From Syntrophomonadaceae bacterium (lineage in GTDB: Bacteria; Bacillota; Dethiobacteria; DTU022): a stretch of 51,611 nt of DNA. The position numbers were made by a program, and so were the translations under genes. The stretch covers positions 1 through 51,611 of the forward strand of contig SKWE01000069.1 of the NCBI GenBank assembly GCA_007129055.1, in the 5' to 3' direction. This document shows, piece after piece, positions 8,501-17,206 of this stretch. How positions within the stretch are numbered: the stretch's first letter is position 1; each line of letters begins with the position of its first letter. The notes beneath the pieces were generated by a model that did no database searches, was not told the DNA's origin, and saw only the letters and a program-made list of their open reading frames with translations.

Positions 8501-9153
8501 ATGTATCGGCAATTATACCTGCTTACAATGAAGAGAAAACAATTGATAATGTTTTAAAGGTTTTGAACAGTTCTTCCCTGGTTGATGAGATTATTGTAGT
8601 TAGCGATGGATCCGAAGATGCTACTGCAGATTCTGCACAAGAATATAATAGTGTTATAACGATAGATTTATTGCATAACCGGGGTAAGGGTGGAGCTGTT
8701 ATCGCAGGGCTTAAAAGAAGTAAAAATGACATTATATTGATCCTGGACGCTGATTTAATCGGGCTGACAGAACAGCATGTCCAACAGCTGCTTAAGCCGG
8801 TATCAAAGGGCGAAACCAAGATGGCAATTGGCGTTTTCGAGAAAGGCAGGGTAGCCACTGATTTTGCCCAGAAAGTAGCTCCCTTCTTATCGGGGCAAAG
8901 AGCAATGAAAAGAGAACTGCTGGAAAATATTTCTGACCTGGATCTAACTCGCTTCGGAATTGAAGTTGCCTTACATCAATATGTTGATGAGCATAATATC
9001 CCGACAGTGGAAGTTCAGTTGCCGGATCTTTCTCATGTGATGAAAGAAGAAAAACTTGGTCTGTGGAAAGGAATCTGTGCCAGGGCAATTATGTACTTTG
9101 AAATATTCAAATATGTTTTGAGAGTTGATTCCCTTACTAAAAAGAATAAATAG
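8497..9153 (+). CDS. Family 2 glycosyltransferase, polyprenyl-phosphate type
   Basis: A 218-residue GT-A-fold transferase. The nucleotide-sugar binding start IIPAYNEEKTI is at residues 6-16, followed by VVSDGSEDAT and the metal-binding DAD at residues 84-86. It has no C-terminal membrane helices, so it resembles soluble dolichol- or polyprenyl-phosphate sugar transferases and glucosyl-3-phosphoglycerate synthases. The ATGA overlap with ispG and the nearby uppS suggest a link to a lipid-carried sugar, but that is inference. In many Bacillota proS or polC occupies this place. The donor and acceptor are unknown. Confidence 0.8.
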   Translation: MNVSAIIPAYNEEKTIDNVLKVLNSSSLVDEIIVVSDGSEDATADSAQEYNSVITIDLLHNRGKGGAVIAGLKRSKNDIILILDADLIGLTEQHVQQLLKPVSKGETKMAIGVFEKGRVATDFAQKVAPFLSGQRAMKRELLENISDLDLTRFGIEVALHQYVDEHNIPTVEVQLPDLSHVMKEEKLGLWKGICARAIMYFEIFKYVLRVDSLTKKNK

Positions 9154-9187
9154 TGCTGACAAAAGGCTCCAGCTCCGCATGTAAACC

Positions 9188-9216
9188 TTGCGTGTGCAGG
9201 TTAAATATGATAAATT
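9188..9216 (+). promoter_or_regulatory. Candidate promoter of the rimP-nusA-infB operon
   Basis: TTGCGT (9188-9193) and TAAATT (9211-9216) are 17 bases apart, and TGA precedes the -10 hexamer, giving an extended -10. Both hexamers are imperfect. The position suits an independent start for the rimP operon after the glycosyltransferase gene. Confidence 0.4.
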
Positions 9217-9242
9217 ATAAAAGATGAAATTGTTTTATCTGC

Positions 9243-9264
9243 AGAGGGTGGGGTTTCCCACTCT
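9243..9264 (+). promoter_or_regulatory. Hairpin in the rimP leader
   Basis: AGAG (9243-9246) and TGGG (9249-9252) pair with CCCA (9257-9260) and CTCT (9261-9264), leaving a two-G bulge and a four-base loop. It sits 24 bases before the rimP start. From memory, a hairpin of this type is common before rimP-nusA operons in Bacillota, where attenuation by NusA has been suspected. The T-run after it is very short. Confidence 0.4.
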
Positions 9265-9287
9265 TTCATGTTAAAGGGGTAATTTTT

Positions 9288-9809
9288 ATGACCAGGGAAG
9301 AAACCAGGAGTTTGCTGATTGAGTTAATTGAACCTGCACTGGAAGAAATGGGATATGAACTGCTGCGTTTGGACTATGTCGTTGGTAAACATGGTCACGT
9401 AAATATATACATTGACTCTGAAGATGGAGTTAGAATTGAAGATTGTGAGGCAGCTAGCAGGACGGTCTCTGATTTACTCGATCAGCATGATCCTATCGCA
9501 CATGCTTATACTCTTGAAGTATCTTCACCGGGGATTGAAAGACCGCTTTCAAAGAGAAAGCATTTTATTAAATACCAGGGTGAAAAAATAAAATTGAAGA
9601 CAAAAAGAGAGATCACCGGAAGCAGAAAACTCAGTGGACAAATCTTAAATGCCGGAGAAGATAATCTTGAAGTATTGCAGGGAAATGGAGAAAAAGTTTT
9701 CATACCCTACGATTTGATAGAACGTGCCAATCTTTGGTACACAGGACCGGAAATAGAGCAAATGGCGAAACTAAACAGGGAAAGGGGGTTGAAGAAGGCC
9801 GATGAATAA
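9288..9809 (+). CDS. rimP: Ribosome maturation factor RimP
   Basis: Cytoplasmic factor needed for 30S subunit assembly. The N-terminal alpha/beta domain contains the conserved IDSEDGVRIEDCEAASR and the SPGIERPL motif near residues 83-90, and the C-terminal SH3-like domain contains GEKIKLKTK. The length is 173 residues, slightly over the usual 150-155. AAAGGGG upstream supports the ATG at 9288. It overlaps nusA by eight bases. Confidence 0.95.
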   Translation: MTREETRSLLIELIEPALEEMGYELLRLDYVVGKHGHVNIYIDSEDGVRIEDCEAASRTVSDLLDQHDPIAHAYTLEVSSPGIERPLSKRKHFIKYQGEKIKLKTKREITGSRKLSGQILNAGEDNLEVLQGNGEKVFIPYDLIERANLWYTGPEIEQMAKLNRERGLKKADE

Positions 9810-11046
9810 AGATTTATTTGCAGCGATTGACGCGCTGGAGAAAGAAAAAGGGATCAGTAAGGAGATACTTTTTGAAGCACTCGAAGTAGCTTTGATATCG
9901 GCTTATAAGAGGAATTTCCAATCAGCGCCTGCCGTCAGGGTTGAGTTAGATCGGGAAACCGGAGAAATAAAAGTATTTTCCCAACTAAAAGTTGTCGAAA
10001 ATGTTACTGATGATCAACAGGAAGTCAACCTGTACGAAGCCCGGGTTTATGACCCGCATTGTCAGCTTGAGGACACGGTTGAAATGGAAGTTACCCCAAA
10101 AGAATTTGGAAGGATAGCCGCACAAACTGCCAAGCAGGTGGTGATCCAGAGAATCAGGGAAGCGGAAAGAGAATTGATTTATGAAAGCTTTATCGACCGG
10201 ACGGAAGAAGTAATTACAGGTTTGGTGAGACGCTTTGAACAGCGGAATGTAATAATAGATCTTGGCCGAACTGAAGCTGTGCTTCCGGTAGAAGAACAAA
10301 TACCCCATGAACGTTACCGTCAGGGCGAAAGAGTTAAAACATTTATTGTTGATGTAAAAAAGACAACCAAGGGACCGCAGATTACTGTTTCAAGAACTCA
10401 TACGGGGTTCCTGAAAAGATTATTCGAAATGGAAGTTCCTGAAATTTATGAGGGTATTGTAGAGGTTAAGGCAGCTGCCCGTGAAGCCGGATTCAGATCG
10501 AAACTGGCAGTGATTTCTAATAATCAGGATATAGATCCTGTTGGTGCCTGTGTAGGCCCGAAAGGTAGCCGTGTGCAGGCTATCAGCAACGAATTGAAGG
10601 GCGAAAAGATTGATATTGTTAAATGGAGCGAAGTCGCAGAAGAATATATTGCTAATGCATTAAGTCCAGCTAAAGTATCGGCAGTTTACCTGGACTCGGA
10701 AAACAAGTCAGCCTCAGTTGTTGTTCCCGATAGCCAGCTGTCACTGGCAATCGGGAAAGAAGGCCAAAATGCCCGTCTTGCTGCTAGAATAACAGGATGG
10801 AAAGTAGATATTTCAAGCGAAACACAATATACGGAAAAAAGTCTCTCAGCAATTGGCCTCTCAGAAGATACTGCTGCAGAGGGTGATACATTGCCGGCAG
10901 AAGAAGGAAAAGAGGTAGTGGTAGAAACTGAAGAGACGGCCGCAGTTCCTAACGGTGATAGCGCTCAAGAGAGCGAGGTAATTGACGAGAATGGAGAAAC
11001 AGAAGAAGTTGAACAGGGCGAGGGGGATTTAAAGAAGGATGATTAA
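9802..11046 (+). CDS. nusA: Transcription termination/antitermination factor NusA
   Basis: Binds RNA polymerase and nascent RNA to control pausing, termination and antitermination. In order it has an N-terminal polymerase-binding domain (residues 1 to about 125), an S1 domain (about 133-200), and two KH domains (about 200-345, with VGACVGPKGSRVQAI and SLAIGKEGQNARLAA). The last 65 or so residues are an acidic Glu-rich tail with no recognisable domain. It overlaps rimP at its start and ylxR at its end by eight bases each, implying coupled translation. Confidence 0.97.
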   Translation: MNKDLFAAIDALEKEKGISKEILFEALEVALISAYKRNFQSAPAVRVELDRETGEIKVFSQLKVVENVTDDQQEVNLYEARVYDPHCQLEDTVEMEVTPKEFGRIAAQTAKQVVIQRIREAERELIYESFIDRTEEVITGLVRRFEQRNVIIDLGRTEAVLPVEEQIPHERYRQGERVKTFIVDVKKTTKGPQITVSRTHTGFLKRLFEMEVPEIYEGIVEVKAAAREAGFRSKLAVISNNQDIDPVGACVGPKGSRVQAISNELKGEKIDIVKWSEVAEEYIANALSPAKVSAVYLDSENKSASVVVPDSQLSLAIGKEGQNARLAARITGWKVDISSETQYTEKSLSAIGLSEDTAAEGDTLPAEEGKEVVVETEETAAVPNGDSAQESEVIDENGETEEVEQGEGDLKKDD

Positions 11047-11326
11047 GCAGCGTAAAGTGCCCCTGAGAGTCTGTATCGGATGCCAGGAGAAAAAACCTAA
11101 AAAAGAACTGGTACGCATAGTGCGTACACCCGAAGGAACAATTGCGTATGACGATACAGGCAAAAAACCAGGACGAGGCGCATATATCTGCCCGCTTCAA
11201 TCATGCTTGATGAAAGCTCAAAAAGGAAAAAGGCTGGAAAGAAATTTGGAGCAACCTGTTCCGCCTGAAATAATAGAAGAGCTAAATGCTAAGTTTAAGA
11301 TAGAACCGGAAGTAGAAGGATGCTAA
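11039..11326 (+). CDS. rnpM: YlxR/RnpM family RNA-binding protein
   Basis: Small basic protein (95 residues) of the DUF448 family. It starts with the typical RVCIGCQEKKPKKELVRIVR and carries the GRGAYIC motif. Members have been reported to bind and modulate RNase P. It overlaps nusA by eight bases. The gene usually found next, ylxQ (an L7Ae-like protein), is absent: only 31 bases separate this gene from infB. Confidence 0.9.
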   Translation: MIKQRKVPLRVCIGCQEKKPKKELVRIVRTPEGTIAYDDTGKKPGRGAYICPLQSCLMKAQKGKRLERNLEQPVPPEIIEELNAKFKIEPEVEGC

Positions 11327-11357
11327 CGGGGAGGTTTACCTTGTGGAGGTGGTTTGA

Positions 11358-13445
11358 TTGAGTAAAGTTAGGGTATATGAGCTTGCAAAAGAATTGGGTA
11401 CAACCAGTAAAAAGCTGATTGAAGTAATGGAAGGGATGGATATCAGCGTTAATAACCACATGAGCACTCTTACTGATGAAGAGGCTAAAAAAGTTATGTC
11501 TATCCTCACAGGCCAGACTGGGAAAAAACCTTCAAAAGAAGTTGAAGAAACTGAGAAAAAGCCAGAGAGTAAAATTCCAGAAGAACCTGCAGTCAAAAAA
11601 AAGAAAGAAAAACCTGTGGAAGAGGAGAAGCCAACACCCAGCCGAAAAGCCCGCAAAGCAATACAGGAAGAAAAACGGGCAGCAGCACTTAAAGCAAAGA
11701 AACCTAAAATTCGTCTTGAGGGACAGGTTACAATAGCTGAACTGGCAGGGCATTTTGATGCAGAGCCTGCGCAGTTAATTACTTATTTAATGGATATGGG
11801 TGTAATGGCGAATATTAATCAGCCGCTCACAGCTGAGGATGTTGAACTCATTGCTGATGAGTATGGTTATGATATTGAATTTATCGAAGATCCAGTTGAG
11901 GAAGAGCTGTTGGCAGTGGCCGAAGAAGATGACAAAGCAGAGGTTTTACGAAAGCCGGTTGTAACAGTTTTGGGTCACGTAGATCACGGTAAAACTTCTT
12001 TGCTTGATAAAATACGGAGCGCAAAAGTTACTGATGATGAAGTAGGAGGAATAACCCAGCATATTGGAGCTTACCAGGTAGATGTTAACGATAAAAAGAT
12101 AGTGTTTCTTGATACTCCCGGTCATGAAGCGTTTACGGCAATGAGGGCCAGGGGAGCGCAGGTTACCGATATAGCAATATTAGTGGTAGCTGCTGATGAC
12201 GGGGTGATGCCCCAGACAATAGAAGCTATAAATCACGTTAAAGCTGCGCAGGTACCGATATTGGTAGCTATTAACAAGATTGATAAGCCTGATGCAAATC
12301 CTGATCGCGTTAAGCAACAGTTGTCAGAGCACGGGCTGGTTTCTGAAGAATGGGGTGGAGATACAATATTTGTTCCCGTTAGCGCAATCAGGGGGGACGG
12401 AATTGAAGAGCTGTTGGAGATGGCTCTGCTTCTGGCCGAAGTGGGCGAACTGAAAGCCAGCCCTGACCGTGCGGCCCGTGGAACGGTTATCGAAGCAAAA
12501 CTCGACCGCGGCAGGGGCGCTGTAGCTACTGTTTTAGTCCAGGATGGTACTTTAAGAGTAGGCGACTCTCTAATTTGTGGTTCTCTTGCCGGAAAAATCA
12601 GAGCCATGATAAATGACAGGGGTGAACGTATTGAAGCTGCTGGCCCATCTACTCCCGTAGAAATTTTGGGCCTGAATGAAGTACCTCTTGCCGGTGATCG
12701 TTTCCAGGTTGTTGCTGATGAAAGGGTAGCCAGGCAGGTTGCAGCGAAGCGTGCAACTAAATTAAAAGAGGCAAGCAGAAGGGTTCAACGAGTCACGCTT
12801 GATGATCTTTTTAAGCAGATCCAGGAAGGTGAAGTAAAAGATTTAAACCTGATCATAAAAGCTGATGTTCAGGGTTCCGTGGAAGCTGTTCAGGATGCCC
12901 TGGCAAAGCTTAGCCTGGAAGAAGTACAGATTAAAATAATTCATACCGGGGTTGGTGCGGTTAACGAGTCTGATATCATGCTTGCATCAGCGTCAAATGC
13001 TATTGTTATAGGTTTTAATGTCAGGCCTGACAGTAATGCGCGTAAGCTGGCGGAACAGGATGAAGTCGATATAAGACTTTACCGGATAATTTATGAGGCC
13101 ATTGAAGATATAAAGGCTGCCGTAACAGGCCTACTTAAACCGGTTATGAAAGAAGTGATACTAGGTCAGGCTGAGGTGCGTCAGTTATTTAAAGTTTCAA
13201 GGCTCGGAAGTATAGCCGGTTCGTATGTGATCGAAGGGAAGATAACCCGCAATGCCAAGGTAAGGGTTATCAGGGACGGAACAGTAATCCTGGATAATGG
13301 CAGCATAGATTCGTTGAAACGGTTTAAGGATGATGTCCGTGAAGTATTAACAGGCTACGAATGTGGCATACTGATCGAAAACTTTAATGATTTGCGTGAG
13401 GGAGATATAATAGAAGCCTACGTTATGGAGCAGGTAGCTCGTTAA
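11358..13445 (+). CDS. infB: Translation initiation factor IF-2
   Basis: GTPase that brings initiator tRNA to the ribosome. It has an N-terminal IF2-N domain (residues 1-50), a Lys/Glu-rich linker (about 55-118), a second IF2-N domain (about 120-175), and the G domain with GHVDHGKT at 206-213, DTPGH near 252 and NKID near 306. Domains II, III and the C-terminal initiator-tRNA-binding domain follow. The 695-residue length matches Bacillota IF-2. The TTG at 11358 follows GGAGGTGG at 11345-11352. Confidence 0.97.
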   Translation: MSKVRVYELAKELGTTSKKLIEVMEGMDISVNNHMSTLTDEEAKKVMSILTGQTGKKPSKEVEETEKKPESKIPEEPAVKKKKEKPVEEEKPTPSRKARKAIQEEKRAAALKAKKPKIRLEGQVTIAELAGHFDAEPAQLITYLMDMGVMANINQPLTAEDVELIADEYGYDIEFIEDPVEEELLAVAEEDDKAEVLRKPVVTVLGHVDHGKTSLLDKIRSAKVTDDEVGGITQHIGAYQVDVNDKKIVFLDTPGHEAFTAMRARGAQVTDIAILVVAADDGVMPQTIEAINHVKAAQVPILVAINKIDKPDANPDRVKQQLSEHGLVSEEWGGDTIFVPVSAIRGDGIEELLEMALLLAEVGELKASPDRAARGTVIEAKLDRGRGAVATVLVQDGTLRVGDSLICGSLAGKIRAMINDRGERIEAAGPSTPVEILGLNEVPLAGDRFQVVADERVARQVAAKRATKLKEASRRVQRVTLDDLFKQIQEGEVKDLNLIIKADVQGSVEAVQDALAKLSLEEVQIKIIHTGVGAVNESDIMLASASNAIVIGFNVRPDSNARKLAEQDEVDIRLYRIIYEAIEDIKAAVTGLLKPVMKEVILGQAEVRQLFKVSRLGSIAGSYVIEGKITRNAKVRVIRDGTVILDNGSIDSLKRFKDDVREVLTGYECGILIENFNDLREGDIIEAYVMEQVAR

Positions 13446-13504
13446 ACTGGTGGTAGATAGATGGAACGCCGTACAGATTATTGTAAGCACGGGGGGATTA
13501 AATT

Positions 13505-13894
13505 ATGTCCGAAAATAGAATACGGCGAGTAGCAGAACAGATAAAAAAGGATCTTAGCCAGATCATTAATAAACAGATTAAGGATCCACGAGTTTCGGCA
13601 ATCACCAGCATTACAGATGTTCAGTTATCCAGGGATCTTCGGTATGCATCAATATATGTAAGTATATACGGTTCGGATATTGAGAAAGAGGAGACTCTGC
13701 AAACTCTCGTCAGGGCTTCAGGATTTATTCGAAGTGAAATTGGACGCCGAATCAGGTTGAGATATACTCCGGAGATAAATTTTTATCTTGATAACTCTAT
13801 AGAATATGGTGCGCATATAGAAAAAGTTCTTAAATCACTAAAAGAAGAAGAAAATAAAGATGAACGATCTAACGAAAATAGTTCAAACGCTTAA
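13505..13894 (+). CDS. rbfA: Ribosome-binding factor A
   Basis: KH-like cold-shock protein required for late 30S maturation. The 129 residues begin with RIRRVAEQIKKDLSQII and include DVQLSRDLRYASIYVS, both typical. A GGGGG site precedes the ATG at 13505. The last 35 bases overlap the nrnA reading frame; the C-terminal residues in that stretch are Glu/Asn-rich and poorly conserved. Confidence 0.95.
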   Translation: MSENRIRRVAEQIKKDLSQIINKQIKDPRVSAITSITDVQLSRDLRYASIYVSIYGSDIEKEETLQTLVRASGFIRSEIGRRIRLRYTPEINFYLDNSIEYGAHIEKVLKSLKEEENKDERSNENSSNA

Positions 13895-14831
13895 GAATGA
13901 AAACAAATTTTACATTATATCGCACATGTTGCCTGACGGAGACAGCATAGGCTCTCTATTAGCTATGGCGGAAGGGCTGCGCAGCCTGGGGAAAGAAATT
14001 ACTGCATTTACCCCCGGTCATATTCCACATAAATACAGCTTTCTTCATGGATCTGACCTTGTTAAGAACAGTCCTGAGTTGAAAGATAATGATATTACAG
14101 TTTTAGTACTGGACAGCAGTGATTTAGATCGTTTGGGCGATTTTAAAGACGCAGTAAAAGCTTCTAAAAATATAATTAATATTGATCATCACATTACAAA
14201 TCAGCATTATGGAGATCTGAATTTAGTTAACCCCGATGCAGCTGCAACCGGTGAAATTGTTTATTATTTGCTGAGAGAAATTGGGGCTCAAATTACCAGG
14301 CAAACAGCTGAATCTTTATATGTTGCCATATCTACAGATACCGGTTCTTTTAAGTATGATAACACAACTTCACTTACACACAGGGTTATTGCGGAGCTGC
14401 TTGAAACAGGAATCAGCCCTGCAGTGCTATCTCTAAAAGTATTTGATGAAAGGCCTATTTCTTTTTATATCTTGTTGAAGGAGGCACTCTCAAGTCTTGA
14501 GATTTATGAAGACCGTTTGATTGCCGTAATGAGCCTGAGCAAAGATATCAGGGAGAGGTGTGGGGCAACGACTGATGACCTTGAGGGCATCGTTAATTAT
14601 ACCCGCAATATAGAGGGTGTTGAACTGGGAATCATGTTTTACGTAGAAGGTGAACATGAAGTTAAGGTAGGTTTTCGTTCAAGGCAGATTGATGTTTCTC
14701 TGCTTGCAGGAAAGCTAAATGGAGGCGGTCATGCAAGGGCTGCCGGTTGCAGGATATATGCTGACTTCGAATCAGTTAAAAAAAGGGTTATGTTTGAAGC
14801 TAAAAATATGATTCGAGAATTAGAACTTTGA
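13860..14831 (+). CDS. nrnA: Bifunctional oligoribonuclease / pAp phosphatase NrnA
   Basis: DHH-DHHA1 phosphoesterase that degrades nano-RNA and dephosphorylates 3',5'-pAp. Metal-binding motifs are seen at His22 and Asp26/Asp28 (SHMLPDGDS), Asp85 (VLDSSD) and DHH at 109-111; the C-terminal DHHA1 domain has GGGHARAAG. The 323 residues fit the family. It begins inside the end of rbfA with a 35-base overlap, long enough to suggest translational coupling. Confidence 0.95.
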   Translation: MNDLTKIVQTLKNENKFYIISHMLPDGDSIGSLLAMAEGLRSLGKEITAFTPGHIPHKYSFLHGSDLVKNSPELKDNDITVLVLDSSDLDRLGDFKDAVKASKNIINIDHHITNQHYGDLNLVNPDAAATGEIVYYLLREIGAQITRQTAESLYVAISTDTGSFKYDNTTSLTHRVIAELLETGISPAVLSLKVFDERPISFYILLKEALSSLEIYEDRLIAVMSLSKDIRERCGATTDDLEGIVNYTRNIEGVELGIMFYVEGEHEVKVGFRSRQIDVSLLAGKLNGGGHARAAGCRIYADFESVKKRVMFEAKNMIRELEL

Positions 14832-14842
14832 GGGTGCAATTA

Positions 14843-15781
14843 GTGGACGGTATTATTGTAGTCGATAAGCCGAAAGATATAACTTCTCACCAGGTAGTTT
14901 CAAGAATCAGAAAACTATTTCCGGGTGTAAAGGCAGGGCATACCGGTACATTAGATCCCATGGCTACCGGGGTTCTGCCCATTTGTTTGGGAAAAGCGAC
15001 AAGGGTTGCAGAATATGTGATTGAACTGCCAAAAAAATACCAGGCGGAGATAATTTTTGGTAAAACAAGTGATACGGAAGATATAACCGGTGTTATAGAA
15101 ATAAAAGAGAATGTGGCAATACCCACTTACAGTGAGATTGCGAAGATTCTAGATACATTTACTGGTGAAATTGAACAAACCCCTCCATATTATTCAGCTG
15201 TTAAATACAAGGGAAAACCCATGTATCGCTGGACCAGGCAGGGTAAAAAGATACCCAGGGAAAAAAGAATAATACAAATCTATGATATTAAAATTATTAG
15301 TTTCAATCAGCAGACAGAGCCACACCTTACGCTTGAAATAAGCTGTTCAAAAGGAACTTATATCAGGACGCTTGCAGCAGATATCGGTAAAATAGCAGGA
15401 TGCGGAGCGGTTCTAAGCGATTTACGAAGGCTTGAGGTAGGACCATTTAATGTTTCTGATTCACTAACCCTAATTGAAATTGAAGCAGCAAAGAATACCG
15501 GTTTTCATGAGGAGTTAGTTAAACCTATTGATGTTGCGCTTGGCCAGTTTCCGGCATTAGAATTGACTGACATGCAAATCGAAAGCTTAAAAAATGGCAA
15601 AATTATTATGGCAGAAAGCACTGGACATAATGATTTTGCCAGCCTTGAAGGGCCTTTAAGATTTTATGACTACCATGGTAACTTTAAAGGTCTGGCTGCT
15701 GCCTGTAATGTTGATGGTAATATCGGACTGAAAACATTAAAATACCTAGCAAGGAATGAAGCGCTGAAAGGTGAACAGTAA
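14843..15781 (+). CDS. truB: tRNA pseudouridine(55) synthase
   Basis: Makes pseudouridine 55 in the T-loop of tRNAs. The catalytic Asp38 lies in GHTGTLDPMATG; other family motifs are YSAVKYKGKPMYRW and SCSKGTYIRTLAADIG. The GTG at 14843 is chosen because GAGGGTG lies at 14830-14836 and the protein then begins MDGIIVVDKP, the usual family start; a TTG at 14828 adds five residues and lacks a ribosome site. At 312 residues it includes a C-terminal PUA-like extension. It overlaps ribF by one base. Confidence 0.95.
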   Translation: MDGIIVVDKPKDITSHQVVSRIRKLFPGVKAGHTGTLDPMATGVLPICLGKATRVAEYVIELPKKYQAEIIFGKTSDTEDITGVIEIKENVAIPTYSEIAKILDTFTGEIEQTPPYYSAVKYKGKPMYRWTRQGKKIPREKRIIQIYDIKIISFNQQTEPHLTLEISCSKGTYIRTLAADIGKIAGCGAVLSDLRRLEVGPFNVSDSLTLIEIEAAKNTGFHEELVKPIDVALGQFPALELTDMQIESLKNGKIIMAESTGHNDFASLEGPLRFYDYHGNFKGLAAACNVDGNIGLKTLKYLARNEALKGEQ

Positions 15782-16776
15782 TGGAAATTATTAATGGAGT
15801 AGATCGTTTACCTGCTGAAATTAATTCATTAAACCTGGCCCTTGGTAACTTTGATGGTGTTCACAGGGGGCACCAGGCGATAATAAAATCTGCTATAAAA
15901 GAATCTAAAAACTCGGGCGGTTCAAGCGCTGCACTGGTCTTTGATCCTCACCCCCTGATAGCCTTGAGGTCAGATAATCAACCCGCCCTGCTGACGGATC
16001 TGGCTGACCGGGCAGAGATATTTGGCGAACTGGGTTTAGATTACATGATTATTCAGCCTTTTGACAGCCGTTTTTCCCAGTTAAGCCCGGAACAGTTTAT
16101 CAGGCTTGTGCTTATTGAGAAATTAAGAGTTAATAGTGTGCACGTTGGGGCCGATTACACCTTCGGCAGAAAAGGGGCAGGGAGTTCAGATACCCTTCTA
16201 TTTTGGGGAGAAAAACTAAATTTTAAAGTTCATATACAGCCGATGCTTCTTTATAACAGCAAAGAAGTAAGCAGTTCAACAATACGTTCCCTGCTGCTTT
16301 CCGGCTCAGTGAGCGAAGCGTCAGATTTACTTGGGTATTACTTTTTCAGACAGGGTAAAATAATTAAAGGGCATGGAGTTGGGAAAACCCTGGTTTACCC
16401 TACTGCAAATATTGCCGCTAATGGACGAATGATCTGGCCTGGTAAGGGAGTATACCTGACCGCTGTAACGAAGTTGGAGGAAGAATTGCTATTTGGTGTT
16501 ACTAACGTTGGTTCAAGGCCTACTTTTTCCGATCATAAAACAGCTGTTGAAACTCATATTATTGATTATAGAAGAGAAATATATCATCAAGAGATACGCC
16601 TTTGTTTCCTCGAAAAATTAAGAAATACTAAAACATTTGAGACACCATCTGAGCTGCGTAAGCAGATCTTTCAGGATATAGAAACCAGCAGATCTCTAAT
16701 TAAGCAGTTTAAAGAAAGCTATAATGGGCGCTGGCAATCTTTACAAGTAGGTTGTTCTGTGCTAAGATCCTATTAG
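15781..16776 (+). CDS. ribF: Bifunctional riboflavin kinase / FAD synthetase
   Basis: Makes FMN and then FAD from riboflavin. The N-terminal adenylyltransferase domain has GNFDGVHRGHQ near residues 22-32 and SSSTIRSLL; the C-terminal flavokinase domain has GHGVGKTLVYPTANI and TNVGSRPTF. At 331 residues it is slightly longer than usual, with a C-terminal tail after the kinase domain. That tail's coding sequence also contains the rpsO promoter, which may account for it. Confidence 0.95.
   Translation: MEIINGVDRLPAEINSLNLALGNFDGVHRGHQAIIKSAIKESKNSGGSSAALVFDPHPLIALRSDNQPALLTDLADRAEIFGELGLDYMIIQPFDSRFSQLSPEQFIRLVLIEKLRVNSVHVGADYTFGRKGAGSSDTLLFWGEKLNFKVHIQPMLLYNSKEVSSSTIRSLLLSGSVSEASDLLGYYFFRQGKIIKGHGVGKTLVYPTANIAANGRMIWPGKGVYLTAVTKLEEELLFGVTNVGSRPTFSDHKTAVETHIIDYRREIYHQEIRLCFLEKLRNTKTFETPSELRKQIFQDIETSRSLIKQFKESYNGRWQSLQVGCSVLRSY
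16740..16768 (+). promoter_or_regulatory. Sigma-A promoter of rpsO
   Basis: TTTACA (16740-16745) and TAAGAT (16763-16768) are 17 bases apart, with TGC immediately before the -10 (extended -10). It lies inside the 3' end of ribF. Transcription would begin near 16775, exactly at the start of the structured S15 leader. Confidence 0.7.
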
Positions 16777-16782
16777 TTTGAA

Positions 16783-16829
16783 CCATTGGCTAGGTGTGCC
16801 GCATTCCCGACGCAGAACTTGGCCGGTGG
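16783..16829 (+). promoter_or_regulatory. Probable S15-binding leader RNA of rpsO
   Basis: CCATTGGCT (16783-16791) can pair along its whole length with GGCCGGTGG (16821-16829): nine pairs, three of them G-U, closing a 29-base region. S15 is known in several bacteria to repress its own mRNA by binding a leader helix with a G-U/G-C motif, and this leader shows that type of helix directly after the promoter. The exact repressor site cannot be proven from one sequence. Confidence 0.5.
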
Positions 16830-16856
16830 CGATTATAAAAAGGGAGGATATTATTA

Positions 16857-17123
16857 ATGTTGGATCTAGAACGTAAGCAGGAGATCATTGAGGAGCATAA
16901 AAGGCATGAAGGGGATACAGGTTCACCGGAAGTGCAAATTGCCTTGTTGACTGAAAGGATTAACTATCTAACTGAACATTTAAAAATTCACAAGAAAGAT
17001 TATCATTCTCAACGGGGCCTGCTGAAGATGGTAGGTCGAAGGCGGGGCCTGCTGAATTATCTTCGAGATAGATCTCCGGAACGCTACCAGGAAATTCTTG
17101 CCAAGCTTAAACTGAGAAAATAG
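16857..17123 (+). CDS. rpsO: 30S ribosomal protein S15
   Basis: Primary-binding small-subunit protein that contacts 16S rRNA. The 88 residues match the family throughout (HEGDTGSPEVQIALLT, HKKDYHSQRGLLKMVGRRR). AGGGAGG precedes the ATG at 16857. It has its own promoter and leader and is followed by a hairpin before pnp, the common rpsO-pnp arrangement. Confidence 0.98.
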   Translation: MLDLERKQEIIEEHKRHEGDTGSPEVQIALLTERINYLTEHLKIHKKDYHSQRGLLKMVGRRRGLLNYLRDRSPERYQEILAKLKLRK

Positions 17124-17136
17124 CAGAGATAAATAA

Positions 17137-17164
17137 TAAGCACGGGGGTTTACTCCCGTGCTTA
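17137..17164 (+). promoter_or_regulatory. Hairpin between rpsO and pnp
   Basis: TAAGCACGGG (17137-17146) pairs perfectly with CCCGTGCTTA (17155-17164) around an eight-base loop. No T-run follows, so full termination is unlikely; partial termination or an RNA-processing site upstream of pnp is more likely. In E. coli the equivalent region holds the RNase III site used in pnp autoregulation; here that is analogy only. Confidence 0.65.
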
Positions 17165-17206
17165 TAGGTAGAATACCAAGTTAGAACTAGGAGGAGTATA
17201 TATTTA

